Below the pieces are notes generated by a model. It worked only from the letters and a program-made list of their open reading frames with translations, was not told the DNA's origin and did no database searches. The translations under genes were made by a program, and so were the position numbers. DNA of 64,000 bases from an uncultured Opitutia bacterium (GTDB lineage Bacteria; Verrucomicrobiota; Verrucomicrobiia; Opitutales; Opitutaceae), in assembly GCA_903855985.1 (NCBI GenBank), contig CAIOAO010000013.1, positions 28,979 through 92,978 on the forward strand, read 5' to 3'. The number at the start of each line of letters is the position of its first letter. The stretch's first letter is position 1. Shown in pieces: positions 8,261-16,243 of the stretch.

Positions 8261-9601
8261 CTACTGCCGCCGGGCCGACAGCGCGGTCGCACCCTGGCGA
8301 AGCACCATCGTTGTCACGGCGCCCCCGGCGTCGCGGCCAAACTCGTACTGGCGGTCCAGCTCCTTGAGGAAAAACCTGTCCGGGGCCTCCGGCAGCAGCT
8401 GGAACTTCGGGCGGCCCGTGATCTGCGCGGCGAGGTGGTCGCCTTCGAGCGTCACCTGGTTGCGTTCGCCGTTTTCCATGACGTAGGTGCCGACGTACGG
8501 CTGCAAGTCCGGCGGTGACATCGTAATTTCCTTCCGCTCCCATGGCAGCCGGACGGACGCGTGATGGGCCAGCTCGCCCAGGTAATAGCCCAGCGCCTCC
8601 GGCGCCTGGCCGGCGAGATTTCCCAGGACCACGACCGTCACCTGCTCGTCCGGATAATAGCCAAGGTAGGTGTTGAAGCCTTCGATCGAGCCTTGGTGAC
8701 TGATCAGCCGGCGGCCGTTGCCGGTGCCAACCACCACGCCGAGACCGTAGCCACCCTGGTGCGGCGTGGTCATCTGCCGCCACGATTCGGCCGAGAGCAC
8801 CCGCCCGCCAAACAGTCCGCGCTCCCATTTCAGCAGGTCCTCCGTGGTCGAGTACAGGCCGCCGGCCGCAAAGGGCACGCTCATGTCAATGAAGGGCGCG
8901 TTCGCGAGACCCGTCCGGCCGCGGGTGTAGCCGGCGGCGCGGCGGGCGAGGATCTCGGCGTTGGCATCGTAGCCCGAATCTATCATCCCCAGCGGGTCGA
9001 AGAGATTCTTCCGGACAAACGTCGCATAGGATTCGCCCGTGATCCGCTCGAGGAGATAGCCGAGCAGGATGTAGCCGGGGTTGCTGTAGCGATAACCGGC
9101 ACCCGGGGCGAACAGCAGCGGTTTGTCGCGAATCTTCCCCACCAGGGACTCGGGCGTGCTGTGGACCAGCTTGACGGGAGCCAGCTCGGGAAAGGAGTTC
9201 AAATCCCCGATGCCCGACGTGTGCGTCAGGAGATGGAAAAAGGTGATCTTCTCCCAGGCGGCCGGGACGTCCGGCAGGTAGTTGCCGATCGGATCGTCCA
9301 ACTTCAGCTTCCCGCGCTCCTCGAGCAGCAGGATCGAGGCCGCCGTGAATTGCTTGGTGATCGAGGCGAGGCGAAACCGCGTCGCCGGTGTGTTGGCGAT
9401 GCGCCACTCCAGATTGGCCGAACCGTAGCCCCGGCTGATCAGGACCTCGTCGCCCCGGGCAACCAGGATGCAACCCATGAACTGGTTGTTCGCCGTGAAG
9501 CCTTGCGCCACCTCATCCATCCGCGCCGCCTCCGGCGCCGGGGCGGCCGAAAGCACGTGGCCGAGTGCGAGCGACCATAGCAGCAGAACGCGGGAGGGCA
9601 T
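8261..9601 (-). CDS. Serine hydrolase, beta-lactamase/DD-peptidase superfamily (class C fold)
   Basis: 446 residues with an N-terminal signal peptide ending near ALA-like residues 18-21. Penicillin-binding fold: nucleophile motif SITK at residues 80-83, YSN at 172-174, and a HQG motif near residue 308 in place of KTG, all normal for class C-like serine hydrolases. HTSG at 127-130 is also typical. The C-terminal about 100 residues resemble the beta-sandwich tail seen on such enzymes. Likely periplasmic; it may be an esterase, a D-amino acid peptidase or a lipohydrolase rather than a beta-lactamase. Convergent with the POT gene, 18 bases apart. Confidence 0.88.
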   Translation of the reverse strand: MPSRVLLLWSLALGHVLSAAPAPEAARMDEVAQGFTANNQFMGCILVARGDEVLISRGYGSANLEWRIANTPATRFRLASITKQFTAASILLLEERGKLKLDDPIGNYLPDVPAAWEKITFFHLLTHTSGIGDLNSFPELAPVKLVHSTPESLVGKIRDKPLLFAPGAGYRYSNPGYILLGYLLERITGESYATFVRKNLFDPLGMIDSGYDANAEILARRAAGYTRGRTGLANAPFIDMSVPFAAGGLYSTTEDLLKWERGLFGGRVLSAESWRQMTTPHQGGYGLGVVVGTGNGRRLISHQGSIEGFNTYLGYYPDEQVTVVVLGNLAGQAPEALGYYLGELAHHASVRLPWERKEITMSPPDLQPYVGTYVMENGERNQVTLEGDHLAAQITGRPKFQLLPEAPDRFFLKELDRQYEFGRDAGGAVTTMVLRQGATALSARRQ

Positions 9602-9670
9602 GGCCCGAGTTGAACCGTTTCCGTTCCCCGAGGCGAACCTCTATGATGGCCGGTTGCCCGGCGCCTGCGC

Positions 9671-9922
9671 CTAGCGGGTGGCGATCTCCAGCCGCGTCAG
9701 GAAAGCCAGCGCGGCGCCCCGGTCCGCGCCGCACATTTCCTCGGCCGGCCGGAGGCTCGCGCAGAAGGCGGGGCGTTCCGGCAGCCCGAACAGCGCGCAG
9801 CGATAATCGTCCCGGAGCTGCACGCAGGGAATGCCCGCGGGCTTGCCGTGCGGCATGCCGGGGATCGGCGAGGTGATCGAGGGCGCGATGCAACACGCCC
9901 CGCAGCCGGTCCGGCAGTCCAT
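9671..9922 (-). CDS. YkgJ-family cysteine cluster protein
   Basis: 83 residues from the ATG at 9922. It opens with a metal-chelating cluster: Cys3, Cys7, Cys10 and Cys11 (CRTGCGACC), and further cysteines follow in IPCVQL, RCALFG, FCASL and MCGAD, the spacing expected of the zinc/iron-chelating YkgJ/CxxCxxCC family. Function of the family is not established. The start lies one base after the stop codon of the DUF748 gene upstream, so the two are almost certainly translated from one message. Confidence 0.82.
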   Translation of the reverse strand: MDCRTGCGACCIAPSITSPIPGMPHGKPAGIPCVQLRDDYRCALFGLPERPAFCASLRPAEEMCGADRGAALAFLTRLEIATR

Positions 9923-9923
9923 G

Positions 9924-12900
9924 TTATTGCAGGCTGAGGAAGACGCGCGGACCTTTGTTTGTCTTCGTGGCGTCCTTGCTCGCGGAGAGAAACAGGCGCT
10001 CGGTGCCAATGTGGCCGACCGTGATCAGCTGGTCCCGCACCCGCTGGGCGCGGGCGGTGGCGAGGGCGCGCAGATCGTTGTCATCCACGGGCATCGCCTC
10101 CGCGAGCCGCCCGGTCATCTCGGCCAGCGGCAGTCCGGTCTGGGCCGCGACCTCGAGCGCTTGCTCCCGCTCGGCGGCGCGCTGGGCCTCGGCCTTCTTC
10201 GCCGCGCTCCTTTCCCGCGGCCCCGAAAAGGTGATGATGTTGACCACCCGTTTGAACAACCCGGGCGGCGGGGGCGGCGGCGCGGCGGCAACCACCGGCG
10301 CCTCGGCGAGCGGCGCGCCGAACTTCGTACCGGGTGGGAATTTCTCGTTGAAGAGCTTTCGGATCATCGCGGCTTCATCCTCCGGTGATATGACCAGCTG
10401 GTCCGGCGGCAGGAGGTTCGGATTGGCCGCCCGCTGCGCCTCCCAAACCTGACGGCGGACCAGGCTGGCCAGCTTCGTGCGCTTCAGCACAAAGGTGTCG
10501 GCGGCGGCATCATAGCCACCCTCGATGCCCAGGCTGAGGGCGGGCCGGTTCGTGAGCGCCTTGATCAGGATGTCGAGCTTCGGCAGTTCCGCCGCCTGCA
10601 GGTCGCTGGTCCCGGGCAGGAACTCCTGGAACGCCAGCTCGTCGCCGCCACCGCCGAACATCGAGCCGAGCAGGGAGAACGGCGAGGTGGCGGCCTTCGT
10701 GAGCAGGTTGACGATCACGCGCATCACGACCTTGCCGTAGCGGAAATTGGGGTCGTCCAGGTTGCCCTGCACCGGGAGATCGATGACGATCCGTCCGTCG
10801 CCGTCCTTCAGCAGCGCCACGCCCAGGCGCACGGGCAGGCCCGTCGCCTCCGGGCTGTTCGTCGCGCCGCCAAACGTGAACTGGTTCAGCGTGACGACGG
10901 TGGTCGAGTCGAGCTTCCGGTCCGCGACCGTGACCTTCGTGTCCACCACGAGCTGGCCGCGCGCGAGCTCGTAGCCGGCGAATTTTCCCGTGTACGGGCT
11001 GATCGGCAGCAGATCCACGTTCTTGAAGTCAATCTTGAGGTCGATCGAGCGCACCGCGCCGAACGGGTCGAGCTTACCGCTGACCGCCACCAGTCCGGCG
11101 CCGTTCACCGTGCCCTTGAGCTCCAATTCGGCCTTGGCCGGGTTTTCCGACGACAGGCCGGAGATGCTGCCGCCAAACTGGGTGATCGCCAGCTGGACGT
11201 TGGGTTGGATGGCCCGGTCGGAAAAACTGAAGTCTCCGCCGGTGATGACAACCTTGCCCACCTCGATCTTGGGTTCCGCCTGGGCGGGAACCGCGGGCGC
11301 CGGGATCGTGACGGTGACCACGGGAGCGGCCGGGGTGGTTTGAGCCGGTGCCGATGCGAGGGGCCGGAGTGCGGCCAGAAGGTTGATGTGTTTGTCCGCC
11401 TCCTTCAGCTGCTCCAGGTAGGGCTTGGCGGGATCGCCGCTGATGATGATCCGCGCATAGGGCGAGGTTACGGTCACCGCGTCGAGGGAAACGGCGAGTT
11501 GCGGGCTCGTACCGGCCTTGAGGCCCTGGAGCGTGAGTCCGGCAAACCCGGCGAGCGGCTCGCTGTTCAGCCCGTCCACCAGCCCGAATTTATCCACCGC
11601 AATGTCGCCCGCGAACGTGATCGCCGGCATTCCGCCCGCGGCGGGCAACGCGGCCGACACGGTGTTCGCGGTGGTGACGGTGCCCGAGGTGATGCGGGCG
11701 TTGACGAATTGCTCGAGGTACGGGCTGAGCGGCAGGATCGCCAGGGCGGTGACGTCGCTCTTCAGGTTGGCGGTGATTTCCGGTTTGAGCGTGACGCTGC
11801 CCGACACGTTGACCGTGCCCTGCGGCGCCCAGGCAAACGAGAGTTCCAGCGGCATCACAGCCCCCGGGGCAAGCGTGGCGTTCTTCAGCGAGAACTGCAG
11901 GTCGCTCAACCCGAGCTGCGCCGGCCGCGGCGCGGCGTTGTCGGTGACGTCGATCTTGAAATTTTTCACCGTGACCACGCCCACCGTGGCATCCGGGAGC
12001 GCCGCCGGGGCGGCGGGCGTCGCGGGCGGGGTGGAAACCGGCCCGGGCTCGGGCAGCAGCATTGTCAGCAGGTTCAGCGATCCATCCTTTTCGCGCCGGA
12101 CCGCGACATGACCGCCGGTGACGGTGACGCTCGCCACCCTGGCCTTGAGCGTCACGGCATCGGCATCAATGCCCATGACATCCAGCACCGGCAGCTCGAC
12201 CGCCGGCTCGCCGTTGGCGCGTTCGTTGAGCTGCAGCTCGCGCAGGTGGACCTCCCCGGCCGCGAGTTTCATCGTGAGTTTATTCGGCTGCCAGCCGGCC
12301 TCGTAGCGACCGCTCACGGTCAGTTTGCCGGCGGTGAGGTCGGCGCGGATCTTGTCGGCAAAATACGGCGCATATTTTTTCAGGATGAGGTTCTCGAGGG
12401 CAAATTCGCCGTGCGATTCCAGCGGGCTGGCGGACAGCGTGCCACTCCAGGTGAGTTTCTCGCCGGCTTCCGTCGTCGCCGCGAACTGGTAGGGCGCGCC
12501 GCTCGAGCCCACCGTGCGGAACTGGGACAGGGCAAAGGTCACCGGGCCCAGCTCCGTCTGAAACGGCTGGGACCGGGAGAGGTCCTTGAATTCCAGGCGG
12601 GCGGAATTCACCGTGAGGCTGCCCACCCGGATCGGGCGCATCGGCTTCGGCGGCGGCGCGCCGGCCGGGACGGCGGCGAGTGCGGTCGCCTTGGCGATCA
12701 CGTCGGCAAAATTCAGCGCGCCATTGGGCAGGATCTCGACGCCGAGGTGGGCGCCGTCGAGCTCGATATCACTCACCACCCATTCCCCGAAGAGCGAGCC
12801 GAGGACGTCCACGTTCACGTACAGCCGGTCCCAGCCGAGGAAGGAGCCGGTGCCGTCCTTGAGCTCGATGTTGAACTGCTCGATCGTCATCGAGACCGCG

Positions 12901-13076
12901 TAGGGATTCATCCGGATCTTCCCGATCGTCACCTTGCGGCCCAGCTCGGCGGAAATGCGCTGCTCGGCCTGCGCCTTGACGATGGGCGGCAGGATGAAAA
13001 ATCCCGTCACGGTGAACAGCCCAAGGACGATGGCCGCCGCGATCAACCAGCGGCGCTGACGCGGAGAAGGTTTCAT
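9924..13076 (-). CDS. DUF748 / AsmA-like large envelope protein
   Basis: 1050 residues. One N-terminal membrane segment (residues 10-31) is followed by a long, beta-rich periplasmic region typical of the AsmA/TamB-like group, in which such proteins form hydrophobic grooves thought to carry lipids between the membranes. DUF748 segments with the phrase NINFxDxS-like variants are degenerate here (ALNFADV near residue 120, VVITGGDFSFSD near 610). Pro/Ala-rich linkers occur near residues 345-360 and 590-605. The C-terminal about 110 residues carry an alanine- and charge-rich helical tail ending in a short OmpA-like turn (ARAQRVRDQLITVGHI). Followed one base later by the YkgJ-family gene. Confidence 0.85.
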   Translation of the reverse strand: MKPSPRQRRWLIAAAIVLGLFTVTGFFILPPIVKAQAEQRISAELGRKVTIGKIRMNPYAVSMTIEQFNIELKDGTGSFLGWDRLYVNVDVLGSLFGEWVVSDIELDGAHLGVEILPNGALNFADVIAKATALAAVPAGAPPPKPMRPIRVGSLTVNSARLEFKDLSRSQPFQTELGPVTFALSQFRTVGSSGAPYQFAATTEAGEKLTWSGTLSASPLESHGEFALENLILKKYAPYFADKIRADLTAGKLTVSGRYEAGWQPNKLTMKLAAGEVHLRELQLNERANGEPAVELPVLDVMGIDADAVTLKARVASVTVTGGHVAVRREKDGSLNLLTMLLPEPGPVSTPPATPAAPAALPDATVGVVTVKNFKIDVTDNAAPRPAQLGLSDLQFSLKNATLAPGAVMPLELSFAWAPQGTVNVSGSVTLKPEITANLKSDVTALAILPLSPYLEQFVNARITSGTVTTANTVSAALPAAGGMPAITFAGDIAVDKFGLVDGLNSEPLAGFAGLTLQGLKAGTSPQLAVSLDAVTVTSPYARIIISGDPAKPYLEQLKEADKHINLLAALRPLASAPAQTTPAAPVVTVTIPAPAVPAQAEPKIEVGKVVITGGDFSFSDRAIQPNVQLAITQFGGSISGLSSENPAKAELELKGTVNGAGLVAVSGKLDPFGAVRSIDLKIDFKNVDLLPISPYTGKFAGYELARGQLVVDTKVTVADRKLDSTTVVTLNQFTFGGATNSPEATGLPVRLGVALLKDGDGRIVIDLPVQGNLDDPNFRYGKVVMRVIVNLLTKAATSPFSLLGSMFGGGGDELAFQEFLPGTSDLQAAELPKLDILIKALTNRPALSLGIEGGYDAAADTFVLKRTKLASLVRRQVWEAQRAANPNLLPPDQLVISPEDEAAMIRKLFNEKFPPGTKFGAPLAEAPVVAAAPPPPPPGLFKRVVNIITFSGPRERSAAKKAEAQRAAEREQALEVAAQTGLPLAEMTGRLAEAMPVDDNDLRALATARAQRVRDQLITVGHIGTERLFLSASKDATKTNKGPRVFLSLQ

Positions 13077-13126
13077 GCCGGAAACATGCGCGATGTGCGG
13101 GTCGCGGCAACCCCGCAGCAGAAAAA

Positions 13127-13603
13127 TTACTTCAGCGCGGCCAGCACTTTCCGCAGCTGCGCGGCGTGGTCCGCCGTGTCCACTTTTTCCACCACGGCGA
13201 GCACCGTGCCATCGCGGTCCAGCACATAGGCGGCGCGCGCCGGGCCGCGGAACTTCCGGCCGTACATTGATTTCTCGACCACGGAGTCCGCCGCCTGGGC
13301 GAACAAATCCTCCGGATCACTGGCCAGCGTGTAACTGATCTTTTTCTTCGCCGCGTACTTCGCATGCGAGCCGCAGGTGTCGCGGCTGACCGCGATCAGG
13401 TTGTACCCGGCGCGGGAAAATTCCGCCGCATGCGCCGCCAGGCTGTCATTCTGACGGTCGCAGCCCGGTGTATTATTACGCATGTAGACCGACACAATGG
13501 TGCGCCGGGTAAGCAGGTCGGCAAAGCCCGCGGTTGTGGCCTCGCCGTCACGGAAGACCTTGAGCTGGAATTGGGTATCAATCTTTTGACCGGCGAAAAT
13601 CAT
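13127..13603 (-). CDS. Peroxiredoxin (AhpC/TSA, Bcp/PrxQ-like)
   Basis: 158 residues with a thioredoxin fold. The peroxidatic cysteine is in NNTPGCDRQN near residue 48, where most Bcp proteins have TPGCTxE; the Thr and Pro are kept. There is no cysteine four or five residues later as in E. coli Bcp, but a second cysteine in SRDTCGSH near residue 82 could be the resolving one, as described for some PrxQ proteins. Arg in the later FRGPARAAYVLD segment fits the conserved active-site Arg. Cytoplasmic; reduces peroxides with thioredoxin. Encoded 50 bases upstream of the DUF748 gene on the same strand. Confidence 0.88.
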   Translation of the reverse strand: MIFAGQKIDTQFQLKVFRDGEATTAGFADLLTRRTIVSVYMRNNTPGCDRQNDSLAAHAAEFSRAGYNLIAVSRDTCGSHAKYAAKKKISYTLASDPEDLFAQAADSVVEKSMYGRKFRGPARAAYVLDRDGTVLAVVEKVDTADHAAQLRKVLAALK

Positions 13604-13722
13604 GGTTTAGGAATGAGCCCGGCCGCCCCCGCAGGTCAAGCCGGGCGAGGCTGGCTACTATCGTGTCTTCGGACCGCACGGGCTTTGACGTGGACCGATT
13701 AATGCTCCAACGTCCGCCACGA

Positions 13723-14184
13723 ATGAAACCGGTCAAGGTCCCCGCTCTGGAGCTTTTCCTGCACGAGATGATCCCGCTCGCGAAGGCGATGGGCGTCGGC
13801 GTGGAGGTCAGCGATGATCGCGCGCTGGTCCTGACCGCCCCCAAGGAGCAGAACAAGAATTCGCTCAACACCGCTTTTGGCGGCAGCCTCGTTTCCCTCG
13901 CCACCCTCGCCGGCTACGGCGTCGTGTGGGAGCTGATGCGCAATGAAAAGGGCGCCGACAAACCCATCTGGCACATCGTCGTGAAGGAAAGCCGCGCGGC
14001 CTACCGCCGGCCCGTGATCGGCGACCTGCGCGCCATCTGCGAGCGCCCCGCCCAGGCGGCCATCGCGGAGTTCAAGGAGGCCCTCCACCGTTACGGCAAG
14101 GCCAAGCTGAAGCTCAAGGCCTCCGTGGTCGAGGACGGCGCCGTCGCCGTGGACGTGACCGCCGCCTTCGTGGTGACGAGGTAG
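13723..14184 (+). CDS. Hotdog-fold thioesterase, YiiD C-terminal-like
   Basis: 153 residues from the ATG at 13723; an ATG at 13702 in the same frame is also possible. The sequence around residues 20-75 (NTAFGGSLVSLATLAGYG) corresponds to the central hotdog helix with the substrate-facing Asn/Gly/Ser residues of the putative thioesterase domain found at the C-terminus of YiiD and as a stand-alone protein. Later strands follow the usual pattern (RAAYRRPVIGDL). The acyl substrate is unknown. Divergent from the peroxiredoxin gene by about 120 bases, convergent with the dUTPase gene. Confidence 0.8.
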   Translation: MKPVKVPALELFLHEMIPLAKAMGVGVEVSDDRALVLTAPKEQNKNSLNTAFGGSLVSLATLAGYGVVWELMRNEKGADKPIWHIVVKESRAAYRRPVIGDLRAICERPAQAAIAEFKEALHRYGKAKLKLKASVVEDGAVAVDVTAAFVVTR

Positions 14185-14188
14185 CTGG

Positions 14189-14254
14189 AAGCTATAAGCA
14201 CTCAGCCTTAAGCCAAATGCTTCGGATGTCTGAAGCTTAAGGCTTATCGCTTAC
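14189..14254. repeat. Family F hairpin repeat (TAAGC units), copy 1
   Basis: Left arm 14189-14213 and right arm 14234-14254 are inverted: both share AAGC.ATAAGC and GCCTTAAGC blocks, the left arm carrying five extra bases. The 20-base centre contains a second short stem, GCTTC / GAAGC. It lies between two convergent genes, as does copy 2 at 61381-61479. An adjoining GC-rich stem with loop TTC (about 14258-14275) touches the dUTPase stop codon. Confidence 0.7.
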
Positions 14255-14275
14255 CGCCGCCGCGCTTCGCGCGGC

Positions 14276-14647
14276 TCAGATATGCTTCGAGTCCGACTCG
14301 TCCTTTTTGACGTAGCCGGTTTCCTGGCGCTGGTGGTTCACCGCGTTCTTCTTGAGGTAGGCCTGGTAGACATCGTCGGCCGTCATGCCGAGCGTCTGCG
14401 CCAGCGAGACGAGAAAGTGAAACAGGTCCACGACCTCGACCTTCGCATTCTGCTCGTCGAACTTCTGGTACTTCGCCCACCATTTCCACGGCACGCTGTC
14501 GATCAGCTCGGCCGTCTCCTGCTGCATGGCGCGCGTGTAGTTGAGGATCCACTTGGCCTTTTCCTCGTCGGTCGGGGGCGGCAGGTTCACGCCAATCCGG
14601 GCATTTAAGGCGTTCTGCATGCGGAAGATTTCCTCGAGTTTGTCCAT
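14276..14647 (-). CDS. Dimeric all-alpha dUTP diphosphatase (dUTPase_2 family)
   Basis: Hydrolyses dUTP to dUMP and pyrophosphate, keeping uracil out of DNA and feeding dTMP synthesis. 123 residues, all helical. Metal-binding pattern ExxE at Glu44/Glu47 and ExxD at Glu71/Asp74, with the family's characteristic PWKWW at residues 53-57 between them. It is shorter than the trypanosomatid and phage homologues. MazG is a relative, but the PWKWW block favours dUTPase. Convergent with the thioesterase gene and separated from it by the family F hairpin. Confidence 0.85.
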   Translation of the reverse strand: MDKLEEIFRMQNALNARIGVNLPPPTDEEKAKWILNYTRAMQQETAELIDSVPWKWWAKYQKFDEQNAKVEVVDLFHFLVSLAQTLGMTADDVYQAYLKKNAVNHQRQETGYVKKDESDSKHI

Positions 14648-14865
14648 GATGGGCGAGGCTGCGAAGCCCGCCCGGCTCTGGCAAGCCCGCCTTGGTGCGT
14701 AAGTTGCGTGCCCAGCCCTAATTTGAAGTTGCCCCGGGAGGGCGGTTGGGCGACTTTGAGCCCTTCACGCCCGCGTCGAGCCGCAGTTTCTGCGCTCCGT
14801 AGGCTCTCATCAACACATCCGTTCTGCCGCTTTGCGGCATGAGCGTTCAGGAAAGAAATAACCAC

Positions 14866-16029
14866 ATGTCAGATCCAGTATCGTCCGGCGACCCCCTCGG
14901 GGCTTCCGCCGCGACCGCCGCTTCGGCCTCCCCGGCCGCCGGCACTCCCGCGCCGATCGGTTCGTTCGGCACCGCCAAGGGCTCCGGCCTCCTGCGCGGC
15001 AAACGACCCACGCCCGCCGCGGCTTCCGCCGCCCCGTCCGCCGCTGCCAGCGGCTATCAGCCCAGCACCATCGAGGTCCTCCGGCCTGCGAGCGAGTACA
15101 AGAACCCGTTCACGGGCGAGACGTCCGTGCCCTCGCCTGTTGTCAACGAGCCTGCCCCGCAGGCCGCTCCTGCTCCTGCCCCGGTTGTCGTGATCGAGCG
15201 CGCGCCTGTCGCCGCCCCGGCCCCGACCCCCGTGGCTCAGCCTGTCGTGGCCTCGGCCCCGGTCGCCGCTCCGGCTCCCGTTGCCGCCTCGACGTCCGAG
15301 TCCGAGCTGTTCCCGTTCACGCCGACCTCGGCGCCCGAGCGGAAACCCGCCGCCCCCGCCGCGAAGGTCGAGCTCAACATCCTCCCCACCGAGGAAGTGA
15401 AGCGTCCGGCCGTCAGCTGGGGTGAAAGCGCCTCCAGCCACAACGGCGACCGCCGCGACGAACGCCCGACGTTCAGCCCCGGCCGCCGCGAAGGCCGCGA
15501 GCCCCGTCCGTTCGAGCCGCGGGAACCGCGCCGCGAACCCGCCGCCGGTGGCGAACGCCCCGAGCGCAGCTCCTCCCCCCGCGACGGTCAGCGTGACGGT
15601 CAGCGCGATTTTTCGCGTTCCGAGCGCCCGGCCCCCGCCGCCGCCCCCGCAAAAAAGTCCGGCGGCTTCTTCGGCTGGCTCAAGAGCCTCTTCTCCGAGA
15701 AACCCGCTGCGACCGAGACCCGGACCGACGGACGCGGTGAGCGCGACGAATTTGGCCGCGACGGCCAGCCCCGGCACAACCGCCGCCGCCACCGCGGCGG
15801 ACGCGGCCGGGGTGGTTACAACGGTGACAACCGTGGCCCGCGCGAACAGCCGCGTGATCCCCGGGATGAACCGTCTTCCCAGGGCGGCGAGCCCCGTGGC
15901 GAACACCAGGGCGAACACCGTCACGAAGGTGGCGGCGGTCGCCGTCGCAGCCGTGGCGGCCGGGGCCGCAACCGCGATGATCGCGGCGGCCCTCGTCCCG
16001 AGGGCCAGCAGGGCGGCGGCGCGATCTAA
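14866..16029 (+). CDS. Ala/Pro-rich protein with Arg-Gly-rich C-terminus
   Basis: 387 residues, almost wholly low-complexity. Residues 1-150 are Ala/Pro/Ser-rich, the middle is charged (Arg/Glu/Pro), a short hydrophobic-aromatic segment GGFFGWLKSLF occurs near residue 272, and the last 110 residues are Arg/Gly/His-rich with RGG and RRR clusters, resembling RNA-binding RGG boxes. AGGAAAG ends ten bases before the ATG at 14866, which decides that start over an in-frame ATG at 14839. No known domain is recognised; RNA or nucleic-acid binding is only suggested by composition. A strong intrinsic terminator follows. The leader of about 220 bases has no other gene. Confidence 0.75.
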   Translation: MSDPVSSGDPLGASAATAASASPAAGTPAPIGSFGTAKGSGLLRGKRPTPAAASAAPSAAASGYQPSTIEVLRPASEYKNPFTGETSVPSPVVNEPAPQAAPAPAPVVVIERAPVAAPAPTPVAQPVVASAPVAAPAPVAASTSESELFPFTPTSAPERKPAAPAAKVELNILPTEEVKRPAVSWGESASSHNGDRRDERPTFSPGRREGREPRPFEPREPRREPAAGGERPERSSSPRDGQRDGQRDFSRSERPAPAAAPAKKSGGFFGWLKSLFSEKPAATETRTDGRGERDEFGRDGQPRHNRRRHRGGRGRGGYNGDNRGPREQPRDPRDEPSSQGGEPRGEHQGEHRHEGGGGRRRSRGGRGRNRDDRGGPRPEGQQGGGAI

Positions 16030-16056
16030 GCGCCCCACCCGCTCCCATCATTCCAA

Positions 16057-16084
16057 GGCGCCCGCTCACCCGGGCGCCTTTTTT
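16057..16084 (+). terminator. Rho-independent terminator
   Basis: Perfect 8-bp stem GGCGCCCG (16057-16064) with CGGGCGCC (16071-16078), a six-base loop, and a run of six T residues directly after. It lies 28 bases past the stop of the RGG-type gene and separates it from murA. Confidence 0.92.
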
Positions 16085-16101
16085 GTGCCCGGACGGAATT
16101 C

Positions 16102-16146
16102 AGGCCATAAGTCCCATGCGTCCCATAGGTCCTATCCGTCTTATCT
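16102..16146. repeat. Family E tandem 9-mers (GTCCCATNN)
   Basis: Five contiguous 9-nt units: AGGCCATAA, GTCCCATGC, GTCCCATAG, GTCCTATCC and GTCTTATCT, drifting from left to right. There is no inverted arm and no spacer, so it is not CRISPR. It lies between the terminator and murA. The unit length equals that of the arms in families A, B and H. Confidence 0.7.
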
Positions 16147-16243
16147 CCTCTCGCTCCCGGGAAAAGAATTGCTGCGGCTCTCCCCGCCGCCTCACGGTGA
16201 TTCAGGCTTTCCACTTTCACCTTTCCACCTTCAACCTCCCGCA

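Noticed and set aside
8261..9601. The serine hydrolase as an antibiotic-resistance beta-lactamase
   Set aside because: It lacks KTG and has a HQG motif with an extended C-terminus, as in class C-like hydrolases of other function.
14690..14865. Leader before the RGG-type gene as a riboswitch
   Set aside because: One 9-bp stem (AAGTTGCCC with GGGCGACTT, one G-T pair) is visible, but no conserved riboswitch core is recognisable.
16102..16146. Tandem 9-mers as a CRISPR array
   Set aside because: Units are contiguous with no spacers and far shorter than CRISPR repeats; no cas gene is present.
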